Below, piece by piece: positions 22,601 to 33,800 of a stretch of DNA of 64,000 nt. A program made the position numbers and the translations under genes. Source of the DNA: Humulus lupulus (Eukaryota > Streptophyta > Magnoliopsida > Rosales > Cannabaceae); contig NC_084794.1 in NCBI RefSeq assembly GCF_963169125.1, forward strand, positions 109,158,358 through 109,222,357, in the 5' to 3' direction. Position 1 is the stretch's first letter. Each line of letters starts with the position of its first letter. The notes beneath the pieces are model-generated. The model did no database searches. It was not told the origin of the DNA and worked only from the letters and a program-made list of their open reading frames with translations.

Positions 22601-23063
22601 ATAAAATATCCTCTGGGTGGGGACCTCCCACTCGTTCTTGAGGAACAGATACTTTAACCCTGCAAGGAGGCGATAAGAATTTGGCGGGAGCTAAAATGGG
22701 GCTAGTTTCACATAGTTCAAGAAGTCTGTAAAGTATTGATCCAAAGAGAGGAAGGCACCTACCTTCAGGTGCTCATCACTCTAGGCCCCGAAGTCATACA
22801 ACTCCGTTCACCCTCCAATGGAGGTCAAGCGTAGAATTTGGGGTTCATCTCAATCCCATGACTCAACATTATTTTATTCGCCTTGGACTGAGAATTGATA
22901 CGAGACAAGATTCTCTTAGCCTTGAAGAAACTGTCAGATCCCACTTCAACCTCCTTCTCCTCCAGTAGACCAAAGGGGGGATGGGGGTCTCGGAGGCTAC
23001 ATACTTATCCTTGCTCTGAGAAGAGGAGCCTACAACATTCATTTTCTTTTGTTGGGCCACGAT
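22601..23063 (-). pseudogene. G2 antisense additional ORF, N-terminal part
   Basis: The minus strand from about 23063 (MAQQKKMNVVGSSSQSKDKY) runs through a frame-shifted region into LAPAKFLSPP and GGPHPEDILYF, and across the E insertion site into FYLKANLDVK at 20601. This layout, with a LAPAQ-like block followed by an FF-L-KAN-like block and then a coiled coil, recalls the plant 'putative gypsy-type transposon' family (Pfam Transposase_28). That family assignment is from memory of its general layout and needs a profile search. Several stops make it a pseudogene. Confidence 0.5.
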
Positions 23064-23278
23064 GATTGTTTTTTAGTTTGCCTGGTTAAAAAATGACTCA
23101 ATAGAGGCAACTTAGGGATGCTTAACAACGGAAGAAATGGCAACCTAAGATTCTAAGGAATCATTACTTGACCTAAAGTATCTATAGGCTAAGTTTAGGC
23201 TTAATACCCTGATGCATGGCCTCACGTGCACCCTTAATCCACGTGCCCTAATCTAGGGAAGGTACTGAAACTTTAGGA

Positions 23279-25133
23279 TGTTGGGGTTTTATGCCCTAAT
23301 TAAAACCCAAATTCTTTGTAATCTCATTTTTATTATCAATAAAAGAATAGAAATCATTTTTTGACTTGGTCAATCACTTTGCTCACATGTTTTATTTTCA
23401 TGATTATTTGTTTAATATAAACTTCTATTAAATCCCGAGCATATAGCTAATCTTATTTATAGTGACGTAATCACAGTGGAATATAAATATGATTATATGT
23501 TCAAAAATAAGTTAGTCCTAAGATTAGTCAGTGCACCGGATTTACACTGACTTGCCAATCTACGATATGATCTACTTACACATTACAGTGTTATGTTCTT
23601 TCCAGAACATTAGCAAATTAGATAAGATCGGATGTATTTGTTACATCGGACAGGACTGATATTGACAGTTGATAAGATAAGTAAACATACTGTTATTATC
23701 TATTCTAGTCATATCATATAGTTGACCATAGGTCAATTCAATCTCAATTCTGAGTGGTTAGTATTCTAACTGATTGTATTATTTGAGTTCTTTGACTTGT
23801 TCGTTACCAGCTTACCCTACGGACTAGCCCATACTTACATCTTGGGAACTCGGTAGTATAATTGAGTGGGAGTGTTAATCATATATATGAACATCTATAG
23901 CTTCTGATGAAGAAGTGAAACGATGGTTTCCTTTTAGTTTGGTTCAAGGTGTTAAATGATAGAGATCTCATTTCAGTAATTAAATTAGTTAACTGAAATA
24001 TCATTTACAAGGAACTAAGTGTTTTAAGGATAAAATACAATGAGGGGTAAAACGGTATTTTAGTCCTATCTCATTGTAGACCGTCTATAGAGGATTGAGT
24101 GACAATTATGGTTGTAACAATGGATAATTAATAGCGTATCTATATTTGTTATAGAGCGTTCTATGAATTCAAGAGTGCAATTCCAAATCTATAGTGGAGT
24201 CACGAGGAATTAATAAGTTAGTAAATTTATTTGTTAGATTTATGATAACTTATTGGAGCTTGATTTCATAGGCCCATGGTCCCCATTGTACCTTGGATAA
24301 AATCATCTAGATAGTCTCAATTAATTGATTTAATCATCAATTAGAATTATCAAAGTTGACCAGGTCAATTTTGGATAGTTTCACAGAGTTGTGTAATTTT
24401 GAGAAGAAAAGAGAAATTATGGCAGATTTATTAATTAAGATAAATTGGTATCTAAATTAATAAATAAATTTAAATCAAGGTTCAAATTATAAATACTTAA
24501 TTTGATAAAGGATTTAAATAATTATTTAATTAATTAAATCAATAGAAAATAATACAGGCCTTGATTTTAAGTCCAATGGGCTTATAATCAAATGGGAAAT
24601 TTCACGGGCCTATAGCCCATGATAATTTTGACCTAGGGCTTCAAAATGGCTGTTATTTTATTGATTTTTTTTAATTAAATTAAATGGACTAATTGAGTCT
24701 ATAAAAGGAGTGCTTATAGAGAAGTCAAAATAAGGGTTTTTGATAAGTCAGATTTTCTGATAGTTTTATATTCTCTCTAAACACAAGTCCTTTTCTAAGC
24801 CTCTTTGTATTTTCTCTTCTTCTCTCTATATCTGTCTCATGTGTTGAGAATTGCCCACACTAGTCTAGGTGGTTCTAAGGATACATTGGAAGATCGTGAA
24901 GAAAATAGAAGATCGGTTCAGTTTCTTGATAATACTCTGCGACAGAGAGGATACAAGAGTTAGAGAAACTGAAGGAAGGACTCTTAATTCCGCTGCGTAT
25001 ACTGTAAGTATTCTATTTTTGTTTCTCTTTGAATTCAATTTTAGAAACATGTTTTAGGCTATCTCGTATTAATTTGTTTAATATTAGATATACATGAAAA
25101 TAAATAAAGATCCTGTATAAGTTTTTTCTAACA
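23279..25133 (+). repeat. C1 5' LTR
   Basis: It starts TGTTGGGGTTTTATGCCC and ends TTTTTTCTAACA, followed at once by the primer site. A TATA-like CTATAAAAGGAG is at about 24700 and a short leader follows. It matches 31396-33238 almost base for base. Confidence 0.95.
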
Positions 25134-25135
25134 AC

Positions 25136-25148
25136 TGGTATCAGAGCC
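25136..25148 (+). promoter_or_regulatory. C1 primer-binding site (initiator Met tRNA type)
   Basis: TGGTATCAGAGCC, two bases after the LTR, is the standard plant Copia primer site complementary to the 3' end of initiator tRNA-Met. Confidence 0.93.
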
Positions 25149-27582
25149 TTTGGTAATCTTTATTTTCATGCATGAACATGTTTAAAATTGGATTATATGA
25201 TATGTTTGAATAATTGGATGGTTTTTCATGTTTTTATGAACATATTGATTTTATGTGAATTTTAGCAATTTTTAGGTTATTTTGTTGTGTTTTCTATGCT
25301 CTTAATTTTTATATATGCTTTATTTTGTGTAAAACATGGTAAAAATTAATTAGAAAATGGTTTTGGTTTGAAAAATTGTTTAAAAAAATTTTTAGAAAAT
25401 TTTTGGCCTGGCTGCCCATGCGCGCGCGCACGCCCGCGCGCCTACGCGCGCCACCCGCGCGCACGCCCACGCGCCTCCGCGCGCACGCCCGCGCGCCTCC
25501 GCGCGCACACTAGCCACCATCGATGAACAGTACCCCGTGAACAGTGCCGCGGGTACTATTCATCAATTTTTAATTTTTTTTTTTTTGAAAAATAAATAAA
25601 ATTAAAATTGTGAAAATTTATTATGTATAATCAAAACTAAAAATATCTTTTTTGTTTTATCATTTAAATTTTTTAAAATAAAGATATTTTTGTTAGTTGA
25701 TTTTAATAATTAGATATTTTCTACAAAGAATCAAATTCAAATTTAAAATTAAACTAACAACTTAATTTTAAATCTTTTAATATATTAAAATATTAGAATT
25801 ATGATATCAGATATTTAAGATATTTTCATTTAAATTCTTGATATTTTTATTAAATCTTTATTTGAAAATATAAATATCTTTTTATTCTATAGTTTTTAAT
25901 ATTTAAATTATTTAAAATTTAATATTGTTAGTTAGATATTTTGATGGATATTTGAATTTGTTTAACTATTTGAGATATTTTAGGCTTGTTATAACTATTT
26001 GTATTTTTTTTTTTTTAAATGGTTAAAATATTAGATAATAGTTGTAACAACACAAGATATTTTTGGAAAATAGTTTAGATATTGATTTTAAAATTTAAAA
26101 TTGGTTAAATTTTGAAAAATATCATGTTTTTCAGCCAATTAATAAAATATTTTTTTTAATAAATGGGATTTAAATTAACTTTGGTTAATTGTTGATAAAT
26201 CCTATTTAAATTAAATTAATATTTTTTTTTTTCAAATTAACCTAAAACCAAGTTGATTGTTGGTAAATGAAATTTAAATTAACTATTGTTAATTGTTGAT
26301 AAATTTCATTTAAATTGACTTATTTTTTGTAAAAATTTAATTAATTTGAATTTTTTTTGATAAATTCTAGATAATTAATTGTGGTATTTTTGCATAAATT
26401 CATAGAATTGCTCATATAGTAACATGATTAGGCCCATCCAATTATAACATGTCTGTTTGCACTATATGTGGTATTTTTGCAATTGGGCTTAGATGCATAT
26501 AGTGGCCCATATGTTTGTTAGATATATGGTATTTTGCCAAATAAAATATTCATAAAATGATAGGTTTTATTTGGGCCCATTAGAAAATGTAAAGTTTAAA
26601 TTCCTCTCTTGTGGGTGATTCCACTTGTGAAGGCCCATTTGCTTTGCATGACTATAGTGGGCCTAATCAATTAATAACAATTAATAAAACGAAGGTTTAA
26701 ATTCCTGTCTTTTGGACCTTGTATGGAAGATAGGGGGCATTTGTAGTGGGAACGACATACTGGACCCAGCCCTCCTCCATACAAGCCCAATTGTTAAGGC
26801 CCATTTACCTGAGTTGGACTTAATTGTATAGGTTCATTATATTAGTTAAACCTAAATATTGATTAGCAACAAATTAATTCTAAATTAATTGAATTTGTTT
26901 CAATGTGACACTTTAGAATTAATAAGAAATTATAGGACTTTGGTTTTAAAAAAATTTAATCTGTTTAATTTTTTTTGGAAAACCATAGTCATTAATTTTC
27001 TAAAAATAAATAATAAAAATACTATTTTTAATTTTATAATGAGCTTATTTTAAGAATTTTATTCGATCTCCACCGTTGGTTTAACATAGTCAATAGCTTA
27101 ATGGGGCCTCGAGGCGCTTTGATTCGTCCCCCTACGGAAGATGTTCATTAGTTATTTTGACAAGGTTAGATTTCGAAAGATAGATAATTATAGGTCAAAT
27201 TCTACTAGACTCACCCCTACGGTGACTACTAGGACTAAATCTATGATTATTGAAACCGTGGGTCTAGCTCATAAAATAAGAAATTTTGTTTTCTTATTTT
27301 GATCGAATAATAGGTTGTTAATAATGGTGTCCATTATTAAATGAGTTTACAACTCTATTTAACTAGTGGTATTTTTGACTCTCGCCAACCGGGACAAGGA
27401 TATCATAGATTAGTTAAAAACCTAAAGAAATAGAGATATGATTGTTTTTGGTATTTTTTCTCATATCTTCATATTTTTGGTATATGTTGTGCTATTTCTT
27501 GAAATTTTTGTGATTAGAAGTTTTATTGAGCAAATGTGATTGATTTCTACTTTATTGATAATTTGTAGTTTTAAGTTAAGTA
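25149..27582 (+). other. C1 long untranslated leader
   Basis: 2.4 kb without ORF between primer site and gag. It contains an alternating CG-rich block (25420-25510), a 14-bp imperfect stem-loop (25522-25535/25551-25564), a long A/T-rich stretch, and repeated TTAATTGTTGATAAAT words around 26190-26310. Packaging and translation-control signals would be expected here but cannot be identified by eye. Confidence 0.7.
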
Positions 27583-30500
27583 GTGTCTACTCCCATCCTT
27601 TCTCAACTTTCGATGGAGAAACTCACCGGAGAAAACTTCCATAATTGGAAGCAAAATATCAACATAAAGTTGATTGGTGACAACTCCGAGTTCGTCATGA
27701 TTGAGGAATCCCTAGAACGAGCATCGTCTCCGCACGTTCTTGATAGCATCGTAAATGCTTGGATAACACCATCTCCACACGAACGTGATGGAACCGTGAA
27801 TTCTCGGATGGCACCGTGTCTGCACGTTCGTGATCAACTCAACTATGGTCTGACGCAACTCATGAACGAGCTTCAGATTATTGAACCTATCATGGGTGGA
27901 CCTAGTAAAGGAGGTGAAAATAAGACCACTGATGTTGCTGCTCATCTAGCTAAGGCTGAAGCTAACCAAGCTTCGTCTTCGAAAGCTGGAAACAAGAGGA
28001 TAGGTGGACAAATAAACAACCCCAAGCCTGCAAAGGCTGCAAAGACGAGTGCACAACCACGTGCACAGACGCCTAAGGGGAAGAACATGAAAAACAAGAA
28101 AGGTAAAGATAAATGTTTTCACTGCAAAGCGAAGGGGCATTGGAAACGAGATTGCCCCAAGTTTCTAGCAGCTAAAAACAAAGGTAATGATTATAGTTCA
28201 TTTATCTTGGAAACATGTGTTTTAGAGAATGATAACTCCATTTGGATTATTGATTCTGGATCTACTAACCATGTTTGTAACTCTTTACAGCTTCTTGAAT
28301 CGTGGGAGAAAGTGAACGAAGGCGGCTTAAAGCTTAGAGTTGGGAACGGAGCGTTCATTGCGGTCCAAGCTAGAGGAAGAGCTCGTCTGAAGTTCGGAAA
28401 TAAATTTTTAATTTTAAAAGATGTATTTTTTATTCCGGATTTTAGTAGAAATTTAATTTCAGTTTCCATGTTGCAATTAGAACGATTTGTTATGACTTTC
28501 ACAAGTTTTAATATATCTATTTCTTTCAATGGATCACAATTGTGTATTGCATGTTTGGAAAGCGGGCTTTATATTCTGCGACCTAACGAACCCATCGCTC
28601 TTAACAATGATTTATTCAAAGTAGCTAAACCTAGGACCAATAAACGTCAAAAGACCGATAACAATAATATGACGTATTTATGGCACTTGAGACTAGGTCA
28701 CATTGGCTATGATAGGATTCAAAGACTTACAAAGGACGGACCTTTGAGGGAACTCACCTTAGGTGAATTACCTGTCTGTGAATCTTGTCTAGAAGGCAAA
28801 CTGACCAAGCGTCCATTCTCTGCAAAGGGTGATAGGGCCAAAGAACCACTTGGTCTTGTGCATTCAGATGTTTGTGGACCTTTGATTATACAAGCCAAGG
28901 GTGGTTTTGAGTATTTCGTCACTTTCATTGATGATTACTCTAGATACTCATGTCTTTACCTAATGCATAGGAAATCAGAAACATTTTCAAAGTTTCAGGA
29001 ATTCCTAGCAATGGCTCAGAACCAATTAGGTAAAAGGTTAAAGATCTTGCGATCTGATAGGGGTGGAGAATATTTGGATATGCAGTTCCAAGATCATTTA
29101 ACTGAACTTGGGATTTTATCACAACTTACTGCCCCAGGTACTCCGCAACAAAATGGTGTAGCGGAACGCCGAAACAGAACTTTATTGGAAATGGTTAGAT
29201 GCTTGCTTAGTTACTCAACTCTACCAACTTCGTTCTGGGGACATGCAATTGAAACCGAAAATGACATTCTCAATGTCGTGCCGTCAAAATCAATCCCCAA
29301 AACACCTTTAGAACGCTGGAATGGTCGTGAACCTAGTTTACGCCATTATAGAATCTGGGGGTGTCCCGCTCACGTCCTGAGGAAAAAGGAGGGAAAGCTA
29401 GAACCGCGAATTGAAGTTTGCATGTTTGTTGGCTATCCTAAAGGTACTCGGGGTGGAATTTTCTACAGTCCTTCAGAAAAGAAAGTGTTTACTTCTACAA
29501 ATGCTACTTTTCTGGAAAATGACTATGTCCAGAACTTTAAACCTCGCAGCAAAGTAGTTTTAGAGGAGATGGTTAAAGAATTGACTCCAACCAATGTTCC
29601 ATCATCATCAACGCGTGTTGATGATGAAATTCCCACTCTTCATGTACAACCGACGCAAGTCGATTTAAATGAAGAAAGTACCATTGTTCCTGAGTAAACA
29701 GTCACGGAGCCTCGTCGTAGTGGGAGGGTTTCTAGAAACCCAGTTCGCTATGGTTTGAATGGTGAAACCAATATGGTTGTTGGTGACACTAGTGATGATG
29801 ATCCATTGTCTTTCAAACAAGCAATGGCTAGCCCTGAAAAGGAACTATGGCTTGAAGCCATGAAACAGGAAATGGAGTCTATGTACTCAAATTCCGTCTG
29901 GGATCTTGTGGAAGCACCTAGTGACTTTAGGGCCATTGGGTGCAAGTGGATCTACAAGAAGAAACGAGGTGTTGATGGAAATATCGAGACTTATAAAGCT
30001 CGATTAGTGGCAAAGGGTTATACCCAAAGAGAAGGCGTGGACTATGAGGAAACTTTTAGTCCGGTAGCCATGCTCAAATCCATTCGCATCCTCCTATCCA
30101 TAGCAGCCGCTCTCGACTATGAGATTTGGCAAATAGACGTCAAGACAGCTTTTCTTAATGGAAAGCTTGACGAGGTCATTTATATGGATCAGCCAGAAGG
30201 ATTTATAGTATCTGGACAAGAAGGCAAAGTTTGTAAGTTAAATAGGTCCATCTATGGACTTAAGCAAGCTTCTCGTTCCTGGAATCTTAGGTTTGATGAA
30301 ATAATCAAAACCTATGGCTTTGAACAAAATATTGATGAGCTCTGTGTTTACCAACTAAAGGCAAATCAAATAGTGGTATTCCTGGTTATTTATGTAGATG
30401 ATATCTTACTCATTGGAAACAATGTTAAGAAATTATCAGATGTGAAGAATTGGCTGAGCACTCAATTCCAGATGAAGGATTTGGGTGAAGCAAGTTATGT

Positions 30501-31371
30501 TCTAGGTATCTAGATCATCAGGGATAGAAAGAAAAAACTTTTAGCTCTATCTCAAGCAGCTTACATTGATAAAGTGCTTGAACGTTTCTCAATGACAAAT
30601 TCCAAGAAAGGGCGTCTACCGTCCCGCCATGGAATTCATCTTTCAAAGAAGCAGTCTCCCCAGACTCCTGAAGAGGAAGATGCAATGAGAAAAGTTCCTT
30701 ACGCATCTGCAGTTGGAAGTCTGATGTATGCCATGTTGTCTACTAGACCAGATATCTGCTATGCAGTGGGAGTAGTGAGCAGGTATTAGTCAAACCCAGG
30801 ACCGGAACATTGGATAGCAGTTAAGCATATCCTGAAGTATTTGAGACGGACTAGGGATTATATGTTAGTCTACAAGGGTGGTGTTCTAAACCCTGTAGGC
30901 TACACCAATTCAGATTTTCAGACTGATGTCGATGACAGAAAGTCTACTTCTGGAATGGTGTTTACTCTTGGGGGTGGAGCTGTGATTTGGAGAAGCGTAA
31001 AGCAGTCTGCAATCTCAGATTCCACCATGGAGGCTGAGTACATAGCCGCGTCAGAAACAGCTAAGGAAATAGTCTGGCTAAAGAAGTTCTATTCGGATCT
31101 TGGTGTTATTCCAGAAATGGATAAACCGCTTGTGTTGTTTTGTGACAATACATGAGCGATAGCCAACTCAAAAGAACCTCGAAGTCACAAGAGGAGTAAG
31201 CATATAGAAAGGAAGTATCACATTATTCGAGAATATGTGGCCAGGGGAGATGTGAAGGTTATGAAGATTGCAACTGAAGACAATCTTGCAGATCCGTTTA
31301 CAAAGACACTACCAGAAGCTACATTTGATAAGCATATCAAGGAGATGGGATTAGTAGAATTAAGGCATTAG
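27583..31371 (+). pseudogene. C1 Gag-Pol polyprotein, one frame with four stops
   Basis: Gag starts at GTG 27583 where the family normally has ATG (next ATG 27613). The capsid core is replaced by two and a half 15-residue repeats (27727-27834). A CCHC knuckle CFHCKAKGHWKRDC begins at residue 178, and the protease D-S-G-S is at residue 224. Integrase has HHCC (about residues 367-402) and Asp429, Asp492 and Glu528, an intact D,D35E triad. RT has YVDD at 30391-30402, and RNase H ends with ADPFTKTLPE near 31290. Domain order PR-INT-RT-RH defines Copia. In-frame stops are TAA 29695, TAG 30511, TAG 30787 and TGA 31153. Three are explicable as C-to-T changes of CAA/CAG. The frame is otherwise continuous to the TAG at 31369-31371. 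Confidence 0.93.
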
Positions 31372-31383
31372 TTTCAATTAGTG

Positions 31384-31395
31384 CAAGTGGGAGTT
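31384..31395 (+). promoter_or_regulatory. C1 polypurine tract
   Basis: CAAGTGGGAGTT directly precedes the 3' LTR and primes plus-strand DNA in Copia elements. Confidence 0.85.
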
Positions 31396-33238
31396 TGTTG
31401 GGGTTTTATGCCCTAATTAAAACCCAAATTCTTTGTAATCTCATTTTTATTATCAATAAAAGAATAGAAATCATTTTTTGACTTGGTCAATCACTTTGCT
31501 CACATGTTTTATTTTCATGATTATTTGTTTAATATAAACTTCTATTAAATCCCGAGCATATAGCTAATCTTATTTATAGTGACGTAATCACAGTGGAATA
31601 TAAATATGATTATATGTTCAAAAATAAGTTAGTCCTAAGATTAGTCAGTGCACCGGATTTACACTGACTTGCCAATCTACGATATGATCTACTTACACAT
31701 TACAGTGTTATGTTCATTCCAGAACATTAGCAAAGTAGATAAGATCGGATGTATTTGTTACATCGGACAGGACCGATATTGACAGTTGATAAGATAAGTA
31801 AACATACCGTTATTATCTATTCTAGTCATATCATATAGTTGACCATAGGTCAATTCAATCTCAATTCTTAGTGGTTAGTATTCTAACTGATTGTATTATT
31901 TGAGTTCTTTGACTTGTTCGTTACCAGCTTACCCTACGGACTAGCCCATACTTACATCTTGGGAACTCGGTAGTATAATTGAGTGGGAGTGTTAATCATA
32001 GATATGAACATCTATAACTTCTGATGAAGAAGTGAAACGATGGTTTCCTTTTAGTTTGGTTCAAGGTGTTAAATGATAGAGATCTCATTTCAGTAATTAA
32101 ATTAGTTTACTGAAATATCATTTACAAGGAACTAAGTGTTTTAAGGATAAAATACAATGAGGGGTAAAACGGTATTTTAGTCCTATCTCATTATAGACCG
32201 TCTATAGAGGATTGAGTGACAATTATGGTTGTAACAATGGATAATTAATAGCGTATCTATATTTGTTATAGAGCGTTCTATGAATTCAAGAGTGCAATTC
32301 CAAGTCTATAGTGGAGTCACGAGGAATTAATAAGTTAGTAAATTTATTTGTTAGATTTATGATAACTTATTGGAGCTTGATTTCATAGGCCCATGGTCCC
32401 CATTGTACCTTGGATAAAATCATCTATATAGTCTCAATTAATTGATTTAATCATCAATTAGAATTATCAAAGTTGACCAGGTCAATTTTGGATAGTTTCA
32501 CAGAGTTGTGTAATTTTGAGAAGAAAAGAGAAATTATGGCAGATTTATTAATTAAGATAAATTGGTATCTAAATTAATAAATAAATTTAAATCAAGGTTC
32601 AAATTATAAATACTTAATTTGATAAAGGAATTAATTAATTAAATCAATAGAAAATAATACAGGCCTTGATTTTAAGTCCAATGGGCTTATAATCAAATGG
32701 GAAATTTCACGGGCCTATAGCCCATGATAATTTCGACCTAGGGCTTCAAAATGGCTGTTATTTTATTGATTTTTTTTAATTAAATTAAATGGCCTAATTG
32801 AGTCTATAAAATGAGTGCTTATAGAGAAGTCAAAATAAGGGTTTTTGATAAGTCAGATTTTCTGATAGTTTTATATTCTCTCTAAACACAAGTCCTTTTC
32901 TAAGCCTCTTTGTATTTTCTCTTCTTCTCTCTATATCTATCTCATGTGTTGATAATTTCCCACACTAGTCTAGGTGGTTCTAAGGATACATTGGAAGATC
33001 GTGAAGAAAATAGAAGATCGGTTCAGTTTCTTGATAATACTCTGCGACAGAGAGGATACAAGAGTTAGAGAAACTGAAGGAAGGACTCTTAATTCCGCTG
33101 CGTATACTGTAAGTATTCTATTTTTGTTTCTCTTTGAATTCAATTTTAGAAACATGTTTTAGGCTATCTCGTATTAATTTGTTTAATATTAGATATACAT
33201 GAAAATAAATAAAGATCCTGTATAAGTTTTTTCTAACA
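31396..33238 (+). repeat. C1 3' LTR
   Basis: A near-identical copy of 23279-25133, ending TTCTAACA before the TAGGA duplication. Confidence 0.95.
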
Positions 33239-33800
33239 TAGGATTCGTGTGTCAGACACGGTGGTTTCAAAAATCGATTTAATGCAAAACCACTCTAGTA
33301 CATTGTCTCCTAAGCTACCTGAATTTGAGCCTAAAACCCTTCACCTTGCAGGCTAAAAACTCATGCATTCAATCTCTAAACCCAGAAAAAACCAAAAAAG
33401 TTACCTATTTTTATGCATTTAACTTAACCATTTCTAGTCCTATTCGTTTCGGCCTAATAAAACCCAAATCAAACCTATACAAAAGCAAAATAAGGCAAAA
33501 ACACACTGGAAAATTTCATAAACTTGTCAAAAAATGAGTAAAAAGAAATTTAAACCAAAGTAAAGGTGTACTTATGGATTGGTTCTTGATCGAGGTTGTA
33601 AAAGGATGAAGAAGGACGAAGATTGCAGAAAACTGGATGGTGGTCGTCGAAAGGGGGTTCTGGGAAAAAGAGGATTCAGAAAGTTTGAGAGATTTTTAGA
33701 AGAAAGAAGAAAAGGGAAAATTTTGAATGCAAAGGTTGTAAGGTTCAGATTTTTTTCTCCTATTTATACGTAAAATTCGGGGACAAATCTGGACCACATG
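33239..33800 (+). other. G2 3' non-coding region, first part
   Basis: Host sequence between insertions C1 and H. From about 33632 it begins a block (TCGTCGAAAGGGGGTTCTGG onward) that is repeated at about 43185-43340. Short ORFs here are repeated in the second copy with changes and are not convincing genes. The last five bases (ACATG) are the H target duplication. Confidence 0.7.

Larger units (their letters stand above)
23279..33238 (+). mobile_element. C1: complete Ty1/Copia element
   Basis: 9960 bp with two LTRs of 1855 and 1843 bp, an initiator-Met-type primer site, one polyprotein and a polypurine tract. It is flanked by perfect TAGGA duplications (23274-23278 and 33239-33243). The LTRs differ by scattered substitutions and a 12-bp indel in an ATTTAATTA tract near 24515/32630, so it is a fairly recent insertion relative to its host G2. 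The polyprotein has four in-frame stops but no frameshift. It lies in the non-coding 3' part of G2. Confidence 0.95.

Noticed and set aside
24865..25057. Pair of opposite 60-codon ORFs, identical to those at 32970-33162
   Set aside because: Identity only reflects the two LTRs of C1; both frames are equally open and contain no recognisable domain.
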